Assembly: GCA_947044365.1 (NCBI GenBank) | Contig: OX345643.1 | Coordinates: forward strand, 3,278,501-3,342,500 | DNA: 64,000 nucleotides | Direction of reading: 5' to 3' | Source: Petrosia ficiformis | Lineage: Eukaryota; Porifera; Demospongiae; Haplosclerida; Petrosiidae | In this document: one piece after another, positions 20,031 to 29,505 of the stretch | Layout of the letters: each line of letters begins with the position of its first letter | How positions within the stretch are numbered: position 1 is the first letter of the stretch | Position numbers and translations under genes: made by a program | The notes under the pieces: model-generated | Database searches by the model: none | Told to the model about the DNA's origin: nothing | Seen by the model: the letters and a program-made list of their open reading frames with translations, nothing else

Positions 20031-21655
20031 ATGCAAAAAAAAAAGTTTTCCTGAAACTGCTCCTAGAGTTTGATAGTGACATCCTTGTTATGATTCTACA
20101 GTAATTTTGATCAAAAATGTTGTTTGTAGGAAGCATGAGTGTTTTGGTATTCTCTTTGAACCATGACCTATAGCCTTTGGTATTTAATTCCTGACTGGAA
20201 TAATATTTTCCTGAAACTGTTCCTATAGAGTTACAGTGATGTCCTTGTTATGATTCTACAGTGTTTTAGATCACAAATGTTGTTTGTAGGAAGCATGACC
20301 GTTTTAGTATTGTCTTGGAATTGACTTTGAACCATGAACTATAGCCTTTAGTATTTAATTTTTGACTGGAAAAACAAACTTTTCCTGAAACTGTTCCATT
20401 GACTTACATAGTGATGTCCTTGTTATGATTCTACAGTAGCTTTGATCAAAAATGTTGTTCGTAGGAACCATGAGCGTTTTAGTATTCTCTTGAAATTCAC
20501 TTTGAACCATTAACTATAGCAATTAATTTTGACTGGAAAAAAAGTTTTCCTGAAACTGTTCCTAGAGTTACATTGTGATGTCCTTGTTATGATTCAACAG
20601 TATTTGTGATCAAAAATGTTGTTTGTAGTAAGTATGAGCGTTTTAGTATACTTTTCAAATTCACTTTGAACCATGAACTATAGCCTTTGTTATCTGGAAA
20701 AAAATTCCTGAAACTGTTCCTGGAGTTACATAGTGATGTCCTTGTTATGATTCTGCAGTGTGTTTGATCAGAAATTAATGTTGTTTGTAGGAACCATAAG
20801 CGTTCTAGTATACTCTTGAAATTCACTTTGGACCATGAATGCCTTTGGTAATTAATTTTTGACTGGAAAAAAAGTTTTCCTCAAACTATTCCTAGAGTTA
20901 TATAGTGATGTCCTTTTTATGATTCTCAGTATTTTTGATCAAAATTGTTGTTTGTAGGAAGCATGAGCGTTTTAGTATACTTTTGAAATTCACTTTGGAC
21001 CATGAACTATAGCCTTTGGTAATTAATTTTTGACTGGAAAAAAGTTTCCCTGAAACTGTTCCTAGAGTTACATGGTGATGTCCTTGTTATGATTCTACAG
21101 TATTTTTGATCAAAAATGTTGTTTGTAGGAAGCATGAGCGTTTAAGTATTCTCTAGAAATTCAGTTTGAACCATTAACTATAGCAATTAATTTTGACTGG
21201 AAAAAAGTTTTCCTAAAACTGTTCATAGTGATGTCCTTCTTATGATTCTACAGTGTTTTGATCAAAAATGTTGTTTGTAGGAAGCATGAGCGTTTAAGTA
21301 TTCTCTAGAAATTCACTTTGAACCATTAACTATAGCAATTAATTTTTGACTGGAAAAAAAGTTTTCTTAAAACTGTTCATAGTGATGTCCTTCTTATGAT
21401 TCTACAGTGTTTTGATCAAAAATGTTGTTTGTAGGAAGCATGAGCGTTTTAGTATTCTCTTGAAATTTACTTTGAACCATTAGATAACTGTAGCAATTAA
21501 TTTTTGACTGGAAAAAAAGTTTTCCTAAAACTGTTCCTAGAGTTACATAGTGATGTCCTTGTTATGATTCTCAAGTATTTTTGATCAAAATTGTTGTTTG
21601 TAGGAAGCATGAGCGTTTACTCTTGAAATTCACTAATTTTTGACTGGAAAAAGTT
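20031..21655 (-). repeat. 165-bp satellite, reverse block (about 10 units)
   Basis: Spacing of the ttttcctgaaactgttcc landmark is 165, 179, 157, 161, 168, 173, 162, 153 and 160 bp by hand count, a mean of about 164 bp. Units differ by point changes and small indels, so this is not a fresh amplification. The orientation is opposite to the blocks at 18956-19300 and 21656-22214. Confidence 0.85.
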
Positions 21656-22214
21656 TTCAAGAGAATACTAAAACTCTCATGGTTCCTACAAACAACATTT
21701 CTGATCAAACACACTGCAGAATCATAACAAGGACATCACTATGTAACTCTAGGAACAGTTTCAGGAATTTATTTTCCAGTCAAAAATTAAATACCAAAGG
21801 CTATATATATATATTCTTCATGGAATTTCAAGGGAATTGTTAAAACACTCATGCTTCCTAAAAACAACATTTTTGATCAAAAATACTGTAGAATCATAAC
21901 AAGGACATCACTATATAACTCAAGGAACAGTTTCAGGAAAACATTTTTTCCAGTCAAAAATTAATTCTCAAAGGCTATAGTTCATGGTCCATTAAAGAGA
22001 ATACTAAAATGCTAATGCTTCCTCCAAACAACATTTAAAAAAAAAATACTGTAGAAACATAACAAGGACATCATTATGTAATTCTAGGAACAGTATGAGG
22101 AAAACATTTGTTCCAGTCAAAAAGTAAATACCAAAGTCTATATATATAGTTCATGGAAAATGCTCATGGTTCCTACAAACAACATTGTTGATCAAAGCTA
22201 CTGTAGAATGATAA
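21656..22214 (+). repeat. 165-bp satellite, forward block
   Basis: The strand switches back at about 21,656 (gactggaaaaagttttcaagagaatac). About three forward units follow, the last broken by the 22215-22731 element inside its cataacaagg site. Confidence 0.8.
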
Positions 22215-22731
22215 CAAGTGTATATAGAGAAAAAAAACATCCCTATAGTTGCTTTGTGATGACTATGTATTAAGCATTGCTGGTGGCACTAGTGTCTCTA
22301 CCTTTCTGTGTACTCGAAAGCTGGGGCCTGTAGTAAGTGTAAGCCCAATTGCAGACTAAATACACAGATCTCTGATGAACTGACTAAAGTACTCCTTCAA
22401 GGTTCTAAATGATGACTTCCTCATGAGACTGAAACTCAGCAACTTATCATACTTACTTGTTAAGATTCTTGCATAATATTTATACTGTTTCTCTGCTATA
22501 TACAACAGTTATTAGCAGTTTTACATCCTTTTTGAATCTTCCTGGCTGGTCTGTAGCACAAACGCGCGTTCTTTACGCGCCACGCCCATTAATTGACCGA
22601 GCCCCCCCCCGGGAATGATGCAACTTCCTTAACTACGTATACAACGCATAGTCGCGCAAGTGACACAAGAATATATAATTTTATATAGATTCAACCCCGT
22701 GGAAAGCAATTATAGGGATGGCCCTACGGGC
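22215..22731 (+). mobile_element. 517-bp copy of the promoter-bearing TIR element
   Basis: Interrupts a satellite unit: GATAA on the left (22210-22214) and CATAA on the right (22732-22736) around the unit's normal aatcataacaaggac site. Same ends as the copies at 16834-17272 and 22778-23877, but the central part (about 22260-22555) is a different sequence with no coding capacity recognised. Confidence 0.75.
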
Positions 22732-22879
22732 CATAACAAAGACATCACTAGGAAAAGTTTCAGGAATCTTTTTTATGGCCCGTAGGGCCATCCCTATGAT
22801 TGCTTTCCCACGGGTTCGATGTATGTTTATATATATATATATATATAATTATATATATATATATATTCTTGTGTCACTT

Positions 22880-22960
22880 ACGCGAGTATGCGTTGTATAC
22901 GTAGTTAAGGAAGTTACGTCATTCCCGGGGGCGGAACCAATAAAGAAGCGTGCTGGGAAC
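22880..22960 (+). promoter_or_regulatory. Promoter-like block of the element
   Basis: A TA-rich run is followed by tgcgttgtatacgtagttaa, gaagttacgtcattcccggg and gcggaaccaataaagaag. A CRE/ATF-like TTACGTCA, a GC-rich core and a CCAAT motif lie within about 40 bp, about 100 bp upstream of ATG 23053. The first part is conserved in all four copies; the CCAAT part only here. Confidence 0.5.
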
Positions 22961-23052
22961 TCTCTATCGTCTGGGAAATCCTGTAGCAATGGAAACTTGT
23001 GCGTCCAGCTGTTCACCTTTGTTCTTACACCTGGTAGCTTACTACTACTAGT

Positions 23053-23709
23053 ATGTCTACTGTTAGTATGGAGAATAGGAAAGCAAAGCGTGCTCCGTGT
23101 AAACGAGTACGTGATGAGAATTTATATAGTATGGAAAGTACGAGTGGTTTGGTCCAGCAGCATGCAAGTGGTTCATGTAGTCCAAAGTTACCTCGTCTAA
23201 CAAATTCTGAGACCTGTACAGCTGTCCAACTACCTCTTCACAACCCAGACAATTCTTGTAGCTCCTCCCACAACAATGGAGGCCAAGAACCCTTAAGGAG
23301 GAAGAGAGATAGAGAAAGACTGAGAAGACAAAATGAAACAGATGAGCAGCGTAGTATCCGATTGAATAAACAAAGGGTACTTGACCGTAGACGTCTACAA
23401 TCTGAAACTCCGCAAGAAAAGATAATACGTTTGGAAAGAATGAGACAAAGAGCTTCTACACGTAACAGTGTAGAGACTGAAGAACAAAGATCCAGTCGTC
23501 TTGCTGATTTAAGACAACGTGCTACTGTACGTGTCAATGAGGAAACTGAAGAAGAAAGGACCAGTCGTCTTGCTGACTTGAGTCAACGTGCTAATGTACG
23601 TGTCAGTGAGGAGACTGAAGAAGAAAGGACCAGTCGTCTTGCTGACTTGAGTCAACGTGCTAATGTACGTGTCAGTGAGGAGACTGAAGAAGAAAGGTCA
23701 GGAGAGTAG
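23053..23709 (+). CDS. 22-residue-repeat, highly charged protein carried by the TIR element
   Basis: Open for 218 residues from ATG 23053 to TAG. Residues 1-85 are Ser/Asn-rich with basic patches (KRAPCKRVRDEN). Residues about 85-140 are strongly charged and helical (RRKRDRERLRRQNETDEQRS). From about 140 on, a 22-residue repeat with core ETEEERTSRLADLSQRANVR recurs about three and a half times; two 66-bp DNA units are identical. It ends abruptly as EERSGE. Similar Glu/Arg repeats precede Helitron-type or other transposon proteins in invertebrates, but no nuclease, helicase or DDE motif is present. It is probably the N-terminal part of a larger transposon protein or a DNA-binding accessory. 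The frame is intact, but expression is unknown. Confidence 0.55.
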   Translation: MSTVSMENRKAKRAPCKRVRDENLYSMESTSGLVQQHASGSCSPKLPRLTNSETCTAVQLPLHNPDNSCSSSHNNGGQEPLRRKRDRERLRRQNETDEQRSIRLNKQRVLDRRRLQSETPQEKIIRLERMRQRASTRNSVETEEQRSSRLADLRQRATVRVNEETEEERTSRLADLSQRANVRVSEETEEERTSRLADLSQRANVRVSEETEEERSGE

Positions 23710-23877
23710 ATAATCAAAATAATAACTATAATAAGCTGTTGTCTTCCATCATGTGCTTGATGAAGTCAGCCATGATTACTGAATGCTGGACACCACAAAG
23801 CAGTCATAAGGATACTTTTATCTTCACTTAAACTTGTAAAACAATCATAGGGATGTTTTTTTTCTCTATATATCTTG

Positions 23878-24450
23878 TTTTCAGTCAAAAATTGAAGGCT
23901 ATATTTCATCATAGTCGTTGAAAGTGAATTTCAAGAGTATACTAAAACGCTCATGCTTCCTACAAACAACATTTTTATCAAAAATACTGTAGAATCATAA
24001 CAAAGGACATCACTATGTAACTCAAGGAACAGTTTTAGGAAAACCCTTTTACCCATCAAAAATTAATTGCTACAGTTAACAGTTAAACTTAGCAGTTTCA
24101 TTAATTAAGAAAGTTAACATATATCAATGGTTCAAAGTGAATTTCAAGAAAATACTAAAACGCTCATGCTTCCTACAAACAACATTTTTGATCAAAGCTA
24201 CTGTAGAATCATAAGAAGTACATCACTATGTAATTCTAGGAACAGTTTCAGAAAAACTTTTTTTTCAGTCAAAAATTAATTACCAAAGGCTATATTTCAT
24301 GGTCCAAAAAAGTATACTAAAACGCTCATGCTTCCTGCAAACAACATTTTTAATTAAAAATACTGTAGAATCATAACAAGGACATCACTATGTAACTCTA
24401 GGAACAGTTTCAGGAAAACTTTTTTTTCCAATAAAAAATTAATTACTCGT
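23878..24450 (+). repeat. 165-bp satellite, forward block
   Basis: About three units. One unit contains an insert at 24070-24120 (ttagcagtttcattaatta and agaaagttaacatat) matching 13635-13680 next to the P-like element, so pieces of element and satellite have been mixed. Confidence 0.75.
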
Positions 24451-24471
24451 CTCTGACGCCATCTCTGGATT

Positions 24472-24524
24472 TCCTGAATTAGTACACCAGCCACAGTAGG
24501 TGTGGCTGGTGTACTAATTCAGGA
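24472..24524. repeat. Perfect 24-bp-arm hairpin
   Basis: tcctgaattagtacaccagc-caca and its exact reverse complement are separated by 5 bases (gtagg). It lies between the satellite and unique sequence. Too symmetric to be chance; no ORF. Confidence 0.75.
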
Positions 24525-24830
24525 CCATAATTGGAGAGATTGGTGAAGGAGAACTACAGCATGAACACAAAGTATTAGAGAGAGAAGCAGAGAGAACTGA
24601 CGTGAGATCTCCATTTCTTTGTCCCTAACTGAAACAAACAACTCGAATACATGGCACCTCAAATATTTTGAGAGGATGTGTCTTCGAGTTCTATGGTCTC
24701 TTGTCATTATGGTTTTAATATGTTTCATTTACCTCACCTATTCGAGATGCTGTATATCCGAGGTGATCCGTATCTCTTTCTCTCTCTCTACTTGTCTCTC
24801 TATGTATCTCCTTTCACTCTAAATCTCTTG
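24525..24830 (+). other. Possible decayed coding stretch with a membrane-like segment
   Basis: One frame reads TIIGEIGEGELQHEHKVLER then EAERTDVRSPF and stops. An overlapping frame from 24619 reads LRVLWSLVIMVLICFIYLTY, a hydrophobic run long enough for one membrane span. No family recognised. It could be a frameshifted gene fragment or chance. Confidence 0.25.
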
Positions 24831-24837
24831 AATTTAC

Positions 24838-25222
24838 ATACACACGTAGATACATACATACATACATAGTTACATACATACATACATACATACATAGATA
24901 CATACATACATAAAAAAAGAGTATTTCAGTTTTCATTAACTAAGCAATAATAATTAGTATTAAGATTTAATAGTAAAGATATAACTGATGGAGAAGTCAT
25001 TATTTTAATTATTTAACTAAACCCCCTTCAGTAAGCCTAATACATGTAATTAAAACTAACATTTTAAAAAACTAATCATTTTGTCATATTACAACTATCA
25101 CATTTGTATGTATGTATGTAAATATGTATAGTGGATACAAAGTACATACATATGTAAGTATGTATGTATATATGTATAGTGGATACAAGTACATACAAAT
25201 GTATGTGTGTATGTATGTATTG
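24838..25222. repeat. TACA/TATG tetranucleotide microsatellites
   Basis: catacata runs at 24838-24912 and tatgtatg runs at 25105-25222, with AT-rich single-copy DNA between. A related run is at 26650-26725 in the second copy of the duplication. Confidence 0.8.
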
Positions 25223-25446
25223 ATTTTATCTAAGTATGAGCGTGTAAATTATTATTAAGAAGATTAAAGAAAAGGGTTTAAATGTTTCTTATGTACATCT
25301 TTATCATGTCTATGAGTGTATATTCATACACGACTACATGTAGATATAATTAAAGTATTATGATTATGTAATATTATATATCTACATGTATAATTTAATA
25401 CTATATACAATAACAGATATTATCATGTACTTTTTGGTGTGTGTAG

Positions 25447-25502
25447 GACCTGTTTATGGTCAGAAAGCTCCAGTACATGTTAACAGCCCTTACCATGGGC
25501 AG
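25447..25502 (+). CDS. Candidate micro-exon, copy 1
   Basis: Acceptor ctttttggtgtgtgtag, 56 bp, donor GGGCAG|GTAAAT. It enters in phase 1, reads PVYGQKAPVHVNSPYHGQ and exits in phase 0. This phase matches the candidate exon at 27571-27747. The coding frame is preserved in the duplicate at 26963-27018. Confidence 0.4.
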
Positions 25503-25520
25503 GTAAATGTACTGTGTGTA

Positions 25521-25720
25521 TAATATATGAAAGTATGAATGTGTATAATTGTGTATGTATAATTATGTATAAATAGGTGTGTTGATTAGTGTAGACATAC
25601 ACATGTCTTGTATTATCTACACTAATATATGAAAGTATGAATGTGTATAATTGTGTATGTATAATTATGTATAAATAGGTGTGTTGATTAGTGTAGATAA
25701 TACAAGACATGTGTATGTCT
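25521..25720. repeat. About 102-bp tandem duplication with a flipped 24-bp segment
   Basis: The tatatgaaagtatgaatgtg block starts at about 25522 and again at about 25624. The 24 bp at 25594-25617 reappear exactly reverse-complemented at 25696-25719, each preceded by gtgta. Confidence 0.75.
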
Positions 25721-26135
25721 TGTCTAAATGACTATGGATAAACATGTTTACTTCAGTAAATTATTATCACCAAATTTTCGAGTTCAAATTCCCAATATTC
25801 ATAGAGTATAGACTATAGAATAACACATACAGAGGAACTAATGTAGTTTTAGTTTGAAAAAAATTACTACTTTTAGTTATAGTTATAATATACCTGGTGT
25901 CTCAACCTTAATAGTTCATTTGTAATATTAGACTTGGGTTTTAGTTTTAGCTAATAACTAAAAGTGTGTCAATTTTCATTTTAGTTAATTATAGCTATTA
26001 CAGTAGTCTTATAATTAAGTTATAGTTTAATAATGCTTTACTAAAGGGGTTTTAACTAAAACAACACTATACGGTAGAAATGTGATGTTGTAACCTGTGT
26101 TGTTCATTATACTGGATAAACAACACTAAATGCAA

Positions 26136-26449
26136 TGCGAGGTTATGTATATAAATTTTAGTATGTTTTCTCTGTGTTAAGAGATATTTCACTCATGAAC
26201 CTAATTCAATTAGAGAACTTTTAAACTTAATGATAGGAAATACAGTAAGTGATTTAAAACCATCCCCTTCACCAGAACCTTGATCCTTACACACTTACAA
26301 CTATCATTAAAAGACAAAACACTTAGAAACAGGACCTTATTATAACCACAATAATGAACTACAAAACACAAACACTGTAGCCTTAAAGGTGTCATATTAC
26401 ATTGAAGCAGAGTACATACAGTCAATTAGTTCTTCAAAATGTTCCTACA
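26136..26449. other. Spacer between the duplicated segments
   Basis: AT-rich, with a minus open frame at 26425-26210 lacking any splice or family support. No repeat recognised. Confidence 0.35.
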
Positions 26450-27525
26450 AAGGAGAGTTTCAGTTTTCATTAACTAAGCAATAATAATTAGTATTAAGAT
26501 TTCATAGTAAAGATATAACTGATGGAGAAAACATTATTTTAATTATTTAACTAAACCCCCTTCAGTAAGCCTAATACATGTAATTGAAACTAAAATTTTA
26601 AGAAACTAGATGTGTTTTAACTAATCATTTTGTCATATTACAACTATCACATTTGTATGTATGTATGTATATATGGATGGATGGATACAAGTACGTACAT
26701 ATGTATGTATGTATGTACGTACTTACATATTAATGTATTAATTTTATCTAAGTATGAACGTGTAAATTATTATTAAGAAGATTAAAGAAAGGGGTTTCAA
26801 TGTTTCTTTATGTGAAACTTTATCATGTCTATAAGACATGACTACATGTAGATTTTAATAATTAAAGTATTATAAATATGTAATATTATATATCGCATGT
26901 ATATACACAATTTAATATTATATACAAGAGCAGACATTTTCATGTACTTTTTGGTGTGTTTGGACCTGTTTATGGTCAGAAAGCTCCAGTACATGTTAAC
27001 AACTCTTACCATGGGCAGGTAAATGTACTGTGTGTATAATAATTATATGAAAATATGAATGTGTATAATTGTGTATGTATAATTATGTATAAATAGGTGT
27101 GTTGATTAGTGTAAGACATATGTGTATGTCTTGTCTAAATGACTATGGATAAACGTGTTTACTTCAGTAAATTATTATCGCAAAATTTTCGACTTCAAAT
27201 TCCCAATATTCATTAAGTATAGAATAACACATACAGAGGAACTTGAAACAAAATGACTACTTTTAGTTATAGTTATGATATGCCTGGTGTCTCAAACCTA
27301 TTTAGTTTATTTATAATATTAGGCTTACTAAAAGGGTTTTAGTTTTAGCTAATAACTAAAAGTGTGTCAATTTTCATTTTAGTTAATTATAGCTATTACA
27401 GTAGTCTTATAATTAAGTTATAGTGCTTTACTAAAGGGGTTTTAACTAAAACAACACTATACGGTAGAAATGTGATGTTGTAACCTGTGTTATTCATTAT
27501 ACTGGATAAACAACACTAAATACAA
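26450..27525 (+). repeat. Direct duplication, copy 2
   Basis: See 24918-26135. It lacks the internal tandem duplication, and small deletions near 27230-27430 make it shorter. Confidence 0.8.
26963..27018 (+). pseudogene. Micro-exon, copy 2 (acceptor lost)
   Basis: Reads PVYGQKAPVHVNNSYHGQ with the same donor. The acceptor AG seen at 25445-25446 is TT-G here (gtgtgtttg|ga), so this copy is probably not spliced in. Confidence 0.45.
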
Positions 27526-27570
27526 AAACCTTTGGCCCTGCTTGAAAACCATTTTTAAAATACTCTACAG

Positions 27571-27747
27571 TCTACACTAGTTACTGCTGTCCATGGTAGT
27601 TTCAATATGGAGCATGCAAGTAAATGTATTGAAATGATATTTGGTCCTAATGGAAGTGAGCTGTACATATGTACAATAAACAAACATGAGACAGAAATGA
27701 AGTCTCTATCTACCTTCTCTGGAAGGATCTTCCATACAGTGCTCTGA
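27571..27747 (+). CDS. Candidate 3'-terminal exon following the micro-exon
   Basis: Acceptor aaatactctacag, then STLVTAVHGSFNMEHASKCI, EMIFGPNGSELYICTINKHE, TEMKSLSTFSGRIFHTVL and TGA. It starts in phase 0, as the micro-exon donor requires. The ATG at 27607 gives a 46-codon frame alone. No family recognised; it could instead be a transposon remnant. Confidence 0.35.
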   Translation, partial: STLVTAVHGSFNMEHASKCIEMIFGPNGSELYICTINKHETEMKSLSTFSGRIFHTVL

Positions 27748-28267
27748 GAGAAATTGATTCAATAACCACAAGAATTTGAAAACCCACTCTCAACCTTTAT
27801 AAATTATTGACCCTACCTGATTAAAACACGAAATTCACGATAAAGTGTGATAAATGAATTAGTCTGCTTTATTTTTTCATAATAATTATAATAAAAAAAG
27901 TGTGCGTGATTTGAACTGCCTAAGTATTAACAATTATAATTACTCTTTGTGTGTTTTTAATTTATGTAGGAATGGAAGAGAAACAGATCTAGAAAGATGA
28001 CTATTTCAACATTAAAAAAAAATTATTATTATGTTAATATTTATCACATGTATAATGTAATAAATTATTCCTTCCAATTTTTTTAATAGCTATAGGCCAG
28101 ATTACTAACATCTGTGGAGAATTAATTAGTAATTTGCTTACTTACAGCTATTAAAATCTTACAAATAATAGACTATTAATCGGAGTGTTACTAATAACGA
28201 TATTAAGACAATGTTATAAATAGTGTAATCTCAAGCAGTCAGTTCAGTCCAAGTCTTCACTTAGTTC
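27748..28267. other. AT-rich spacer
   Basis: No gene, RNA or array seen. Several aattattat runs, and stops in all frames. Confidence 0.35.
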
Positions 28268-28329
28268 TTGTTCATCTACAAGTACTAGTTGCCATCGTGA
28301 GATGGCAACTAGTACTTGCAGATGAACAA
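28268..28329. repeat. Near-perfect hairpin, about 29-bp arms
   Basis: ttgttcatctacaagtacta-gttgccatc mirrored by gatggcaactagtacttgca-gatgaacaa with one mismatch and a loop of about 4 bases. It sits directly before a cysteine-rich open frame. Confidence 0.75.
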
Positions 28330-28521
28330 ACTGCTATATATTGGCTGCAAGACAATCATCTTCTGGTCTTTTCAATGCAGTGTCCAAAATGTTCTAGTGG
28401 GTGTGGAATTGTACCTCACAAAGGTTGCTTTTTGTGGAGATGTCCAGGGAGGGGTTTGCCAAACTGTTGTTTCCATTCAGCACAGCAGTGTAATTTCTAT
28501 ACAGTGGAAGCCACTTACTGA
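28297..28521 (+). CDS. Short Cys-rich open frame (doubtful)
   Basis: After residue 27 it reads MQCPKCSSGCGIVPHKGCFL, WRCPGRGLPNCCFHSAQQCN and FYTVEATY: eleven cysteines, including CxxC, in about 40 residues, reminiscent of a zinc-ribbon or GRF-like knuckle. The start lies within the hairpin right arm, so translation from there is dubious. An alternative open frame exists. Probably a gene fragment. Confidence 0.3.
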   Translation: MRWQLVLADEQTAIYWLQDNHLLVFSMQCPKCSSGCGIVPHKGCFLWRCPGRGLPNCCFHSAQQCNFYTVEATY

Positions 28522-28529
28522 TTAGATAG

Positions 28530-28912
28530 TTCAATGGTTCAAAAAGAATTTCAAGAATATACTGAAATGCTCATGCTTCCTACAAACAACATTTTTGATC
28601 AAAAATACATGAGAATCATAACAACTCTAGGAACAGTTTCAGGAAAACTTTTTTTCCAGTCAAAAATTAATTCCTAGAGTTACATAGTTATGTCCTTGTT
28701 ATGATTCTACAGTATTTTTGATAAAAAATGTTGTTTGTAGGAAGCATGAGCGTTTAAGTATACTCTTAAAATTCACTTTGAACCATCAACTATGTAGCCT
28801 TTGGTATTTAATTTTCCTGAAACTTTTCCTAGAGTTACACTGGGATGTCCTTGTTATGATTCTGCAGGGTGTTTGATCAGAAACGTTGTTTGTAGTAAGC
28901 ATGAGCGTTTAT
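28530..28912. repeat. 165-bp satellite, one forward and about one and a half reverse units
   Basis: Forward unit 28530-28671, reverse from 28672, again switching strand inside the block. It ends abruptly at agcatgagcgttt before a GC-richer stretch. Confidence 0.75.
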
Positions 28913-29171
28913 GCAGACATGCCAACTGAAACACACGCAAAAGGGCAATCACTCACGCTCACACGAAATAGTCTCACGCATTTTGATCAAAAACGGAGGT
29001 GTGTTTTTAATTTTTAACCCAGTGTCAACAGACTTAGTTGGTGGCGTTGCGATGGAGGTATTAAGGTCATCAAATTCAGGCTTCGGATCCGACTTAAGGA
29101 TCAATCATCGGGACGTGGACAGCTCGTCCCAGCCACACCCACTAGTTTAATTGTTGAGCTAAGCAGAAGAT
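28913..29171. other. GC-richer island between satellites
   Basis: An open frame (28911-29150) has no recognisable domain. The base composition stands out (ggcgttgcgatggaggt, gggacgtggacagctcgtcc). Possibly the end of an unidentified element. Confidence 0.3.
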
Positions 29172-29505
29172 GTACTGTGTCACTCGTATTTCTCTTCACT
29201 GATCTCTTGTTCTTCACTGTGTTGCAGAATAGTTGCATGGAATATTAAGAATGAAAGAATAATGGTAGTTTCTAAGTTGAGAAACTTTAATTTGCTGCTT
29301 TGTTATACACGATTCTACCCTGATTTAAAGGTACATTATACTCAATATTTAATTAATTTACTAATCATCAAGCTCATTAGCACATTAGACATTAGTATCT
29401 ATAGTGATCAGATTTAAATATCTTGTAAACTAAACGTAAAGTGAAACTAAACAGATTTTTGCTAGTTTCTATGTCCATTCATCCCTAACTGGATTTCCTT
29501 TTAAA
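29172..29505 (+). repeat. Second copy of the P-like 5' flank repeat
   Basis: Matches 13345-13640, see there. It leads straight into the satellite of about 178 bp. Confidence 0.65.

Larger units (their letters stand above)
22778..23877 (-). mobile_element. 1.1-kb coding copy of the promoter-bearing TIR element (inverted)
   Basis: Opposite orientation to the 517-bp copy, and separated from it by only 46 bp of satellite, so 22560-22945 forms a large inverted repeat. Ends: gcccgtagggcc on the left, ctctatatatcttg on the right. It contains a promoter-like block, a 219-codon gap-free frame in the opposite orientation to the element's reference strand, and a 3' part (23700-23870) that the 439-bp copy also retains. 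It is flanked by satellite on both sides. Of the three copies here, it is the nearest to a complete element. Confidence 0.7.
24918..26135 (+). repeat. Direct duplication, copy 1 (about 1.2 kb)
   Basis: Matches 26450-27525 in the same order: tttcagttttcattaactaa, aaacccccttcagtaagcct, the tetranucleotide run, the micro-exon, the tagttttagctaataact block and a cactatacggtagaaatgtg end. Copies are separated by about 315 bp of unrelated DNA (26136-26449). Copy 1 carries an extra internal tandem duplication at 25521-25720. Confidence 0.8.

Noticed and set aside
28913..29150. GC-richer ORF as a gene
   Set aside because: No recognisable motif, no splice signals, and the start lies at the satellite junction.
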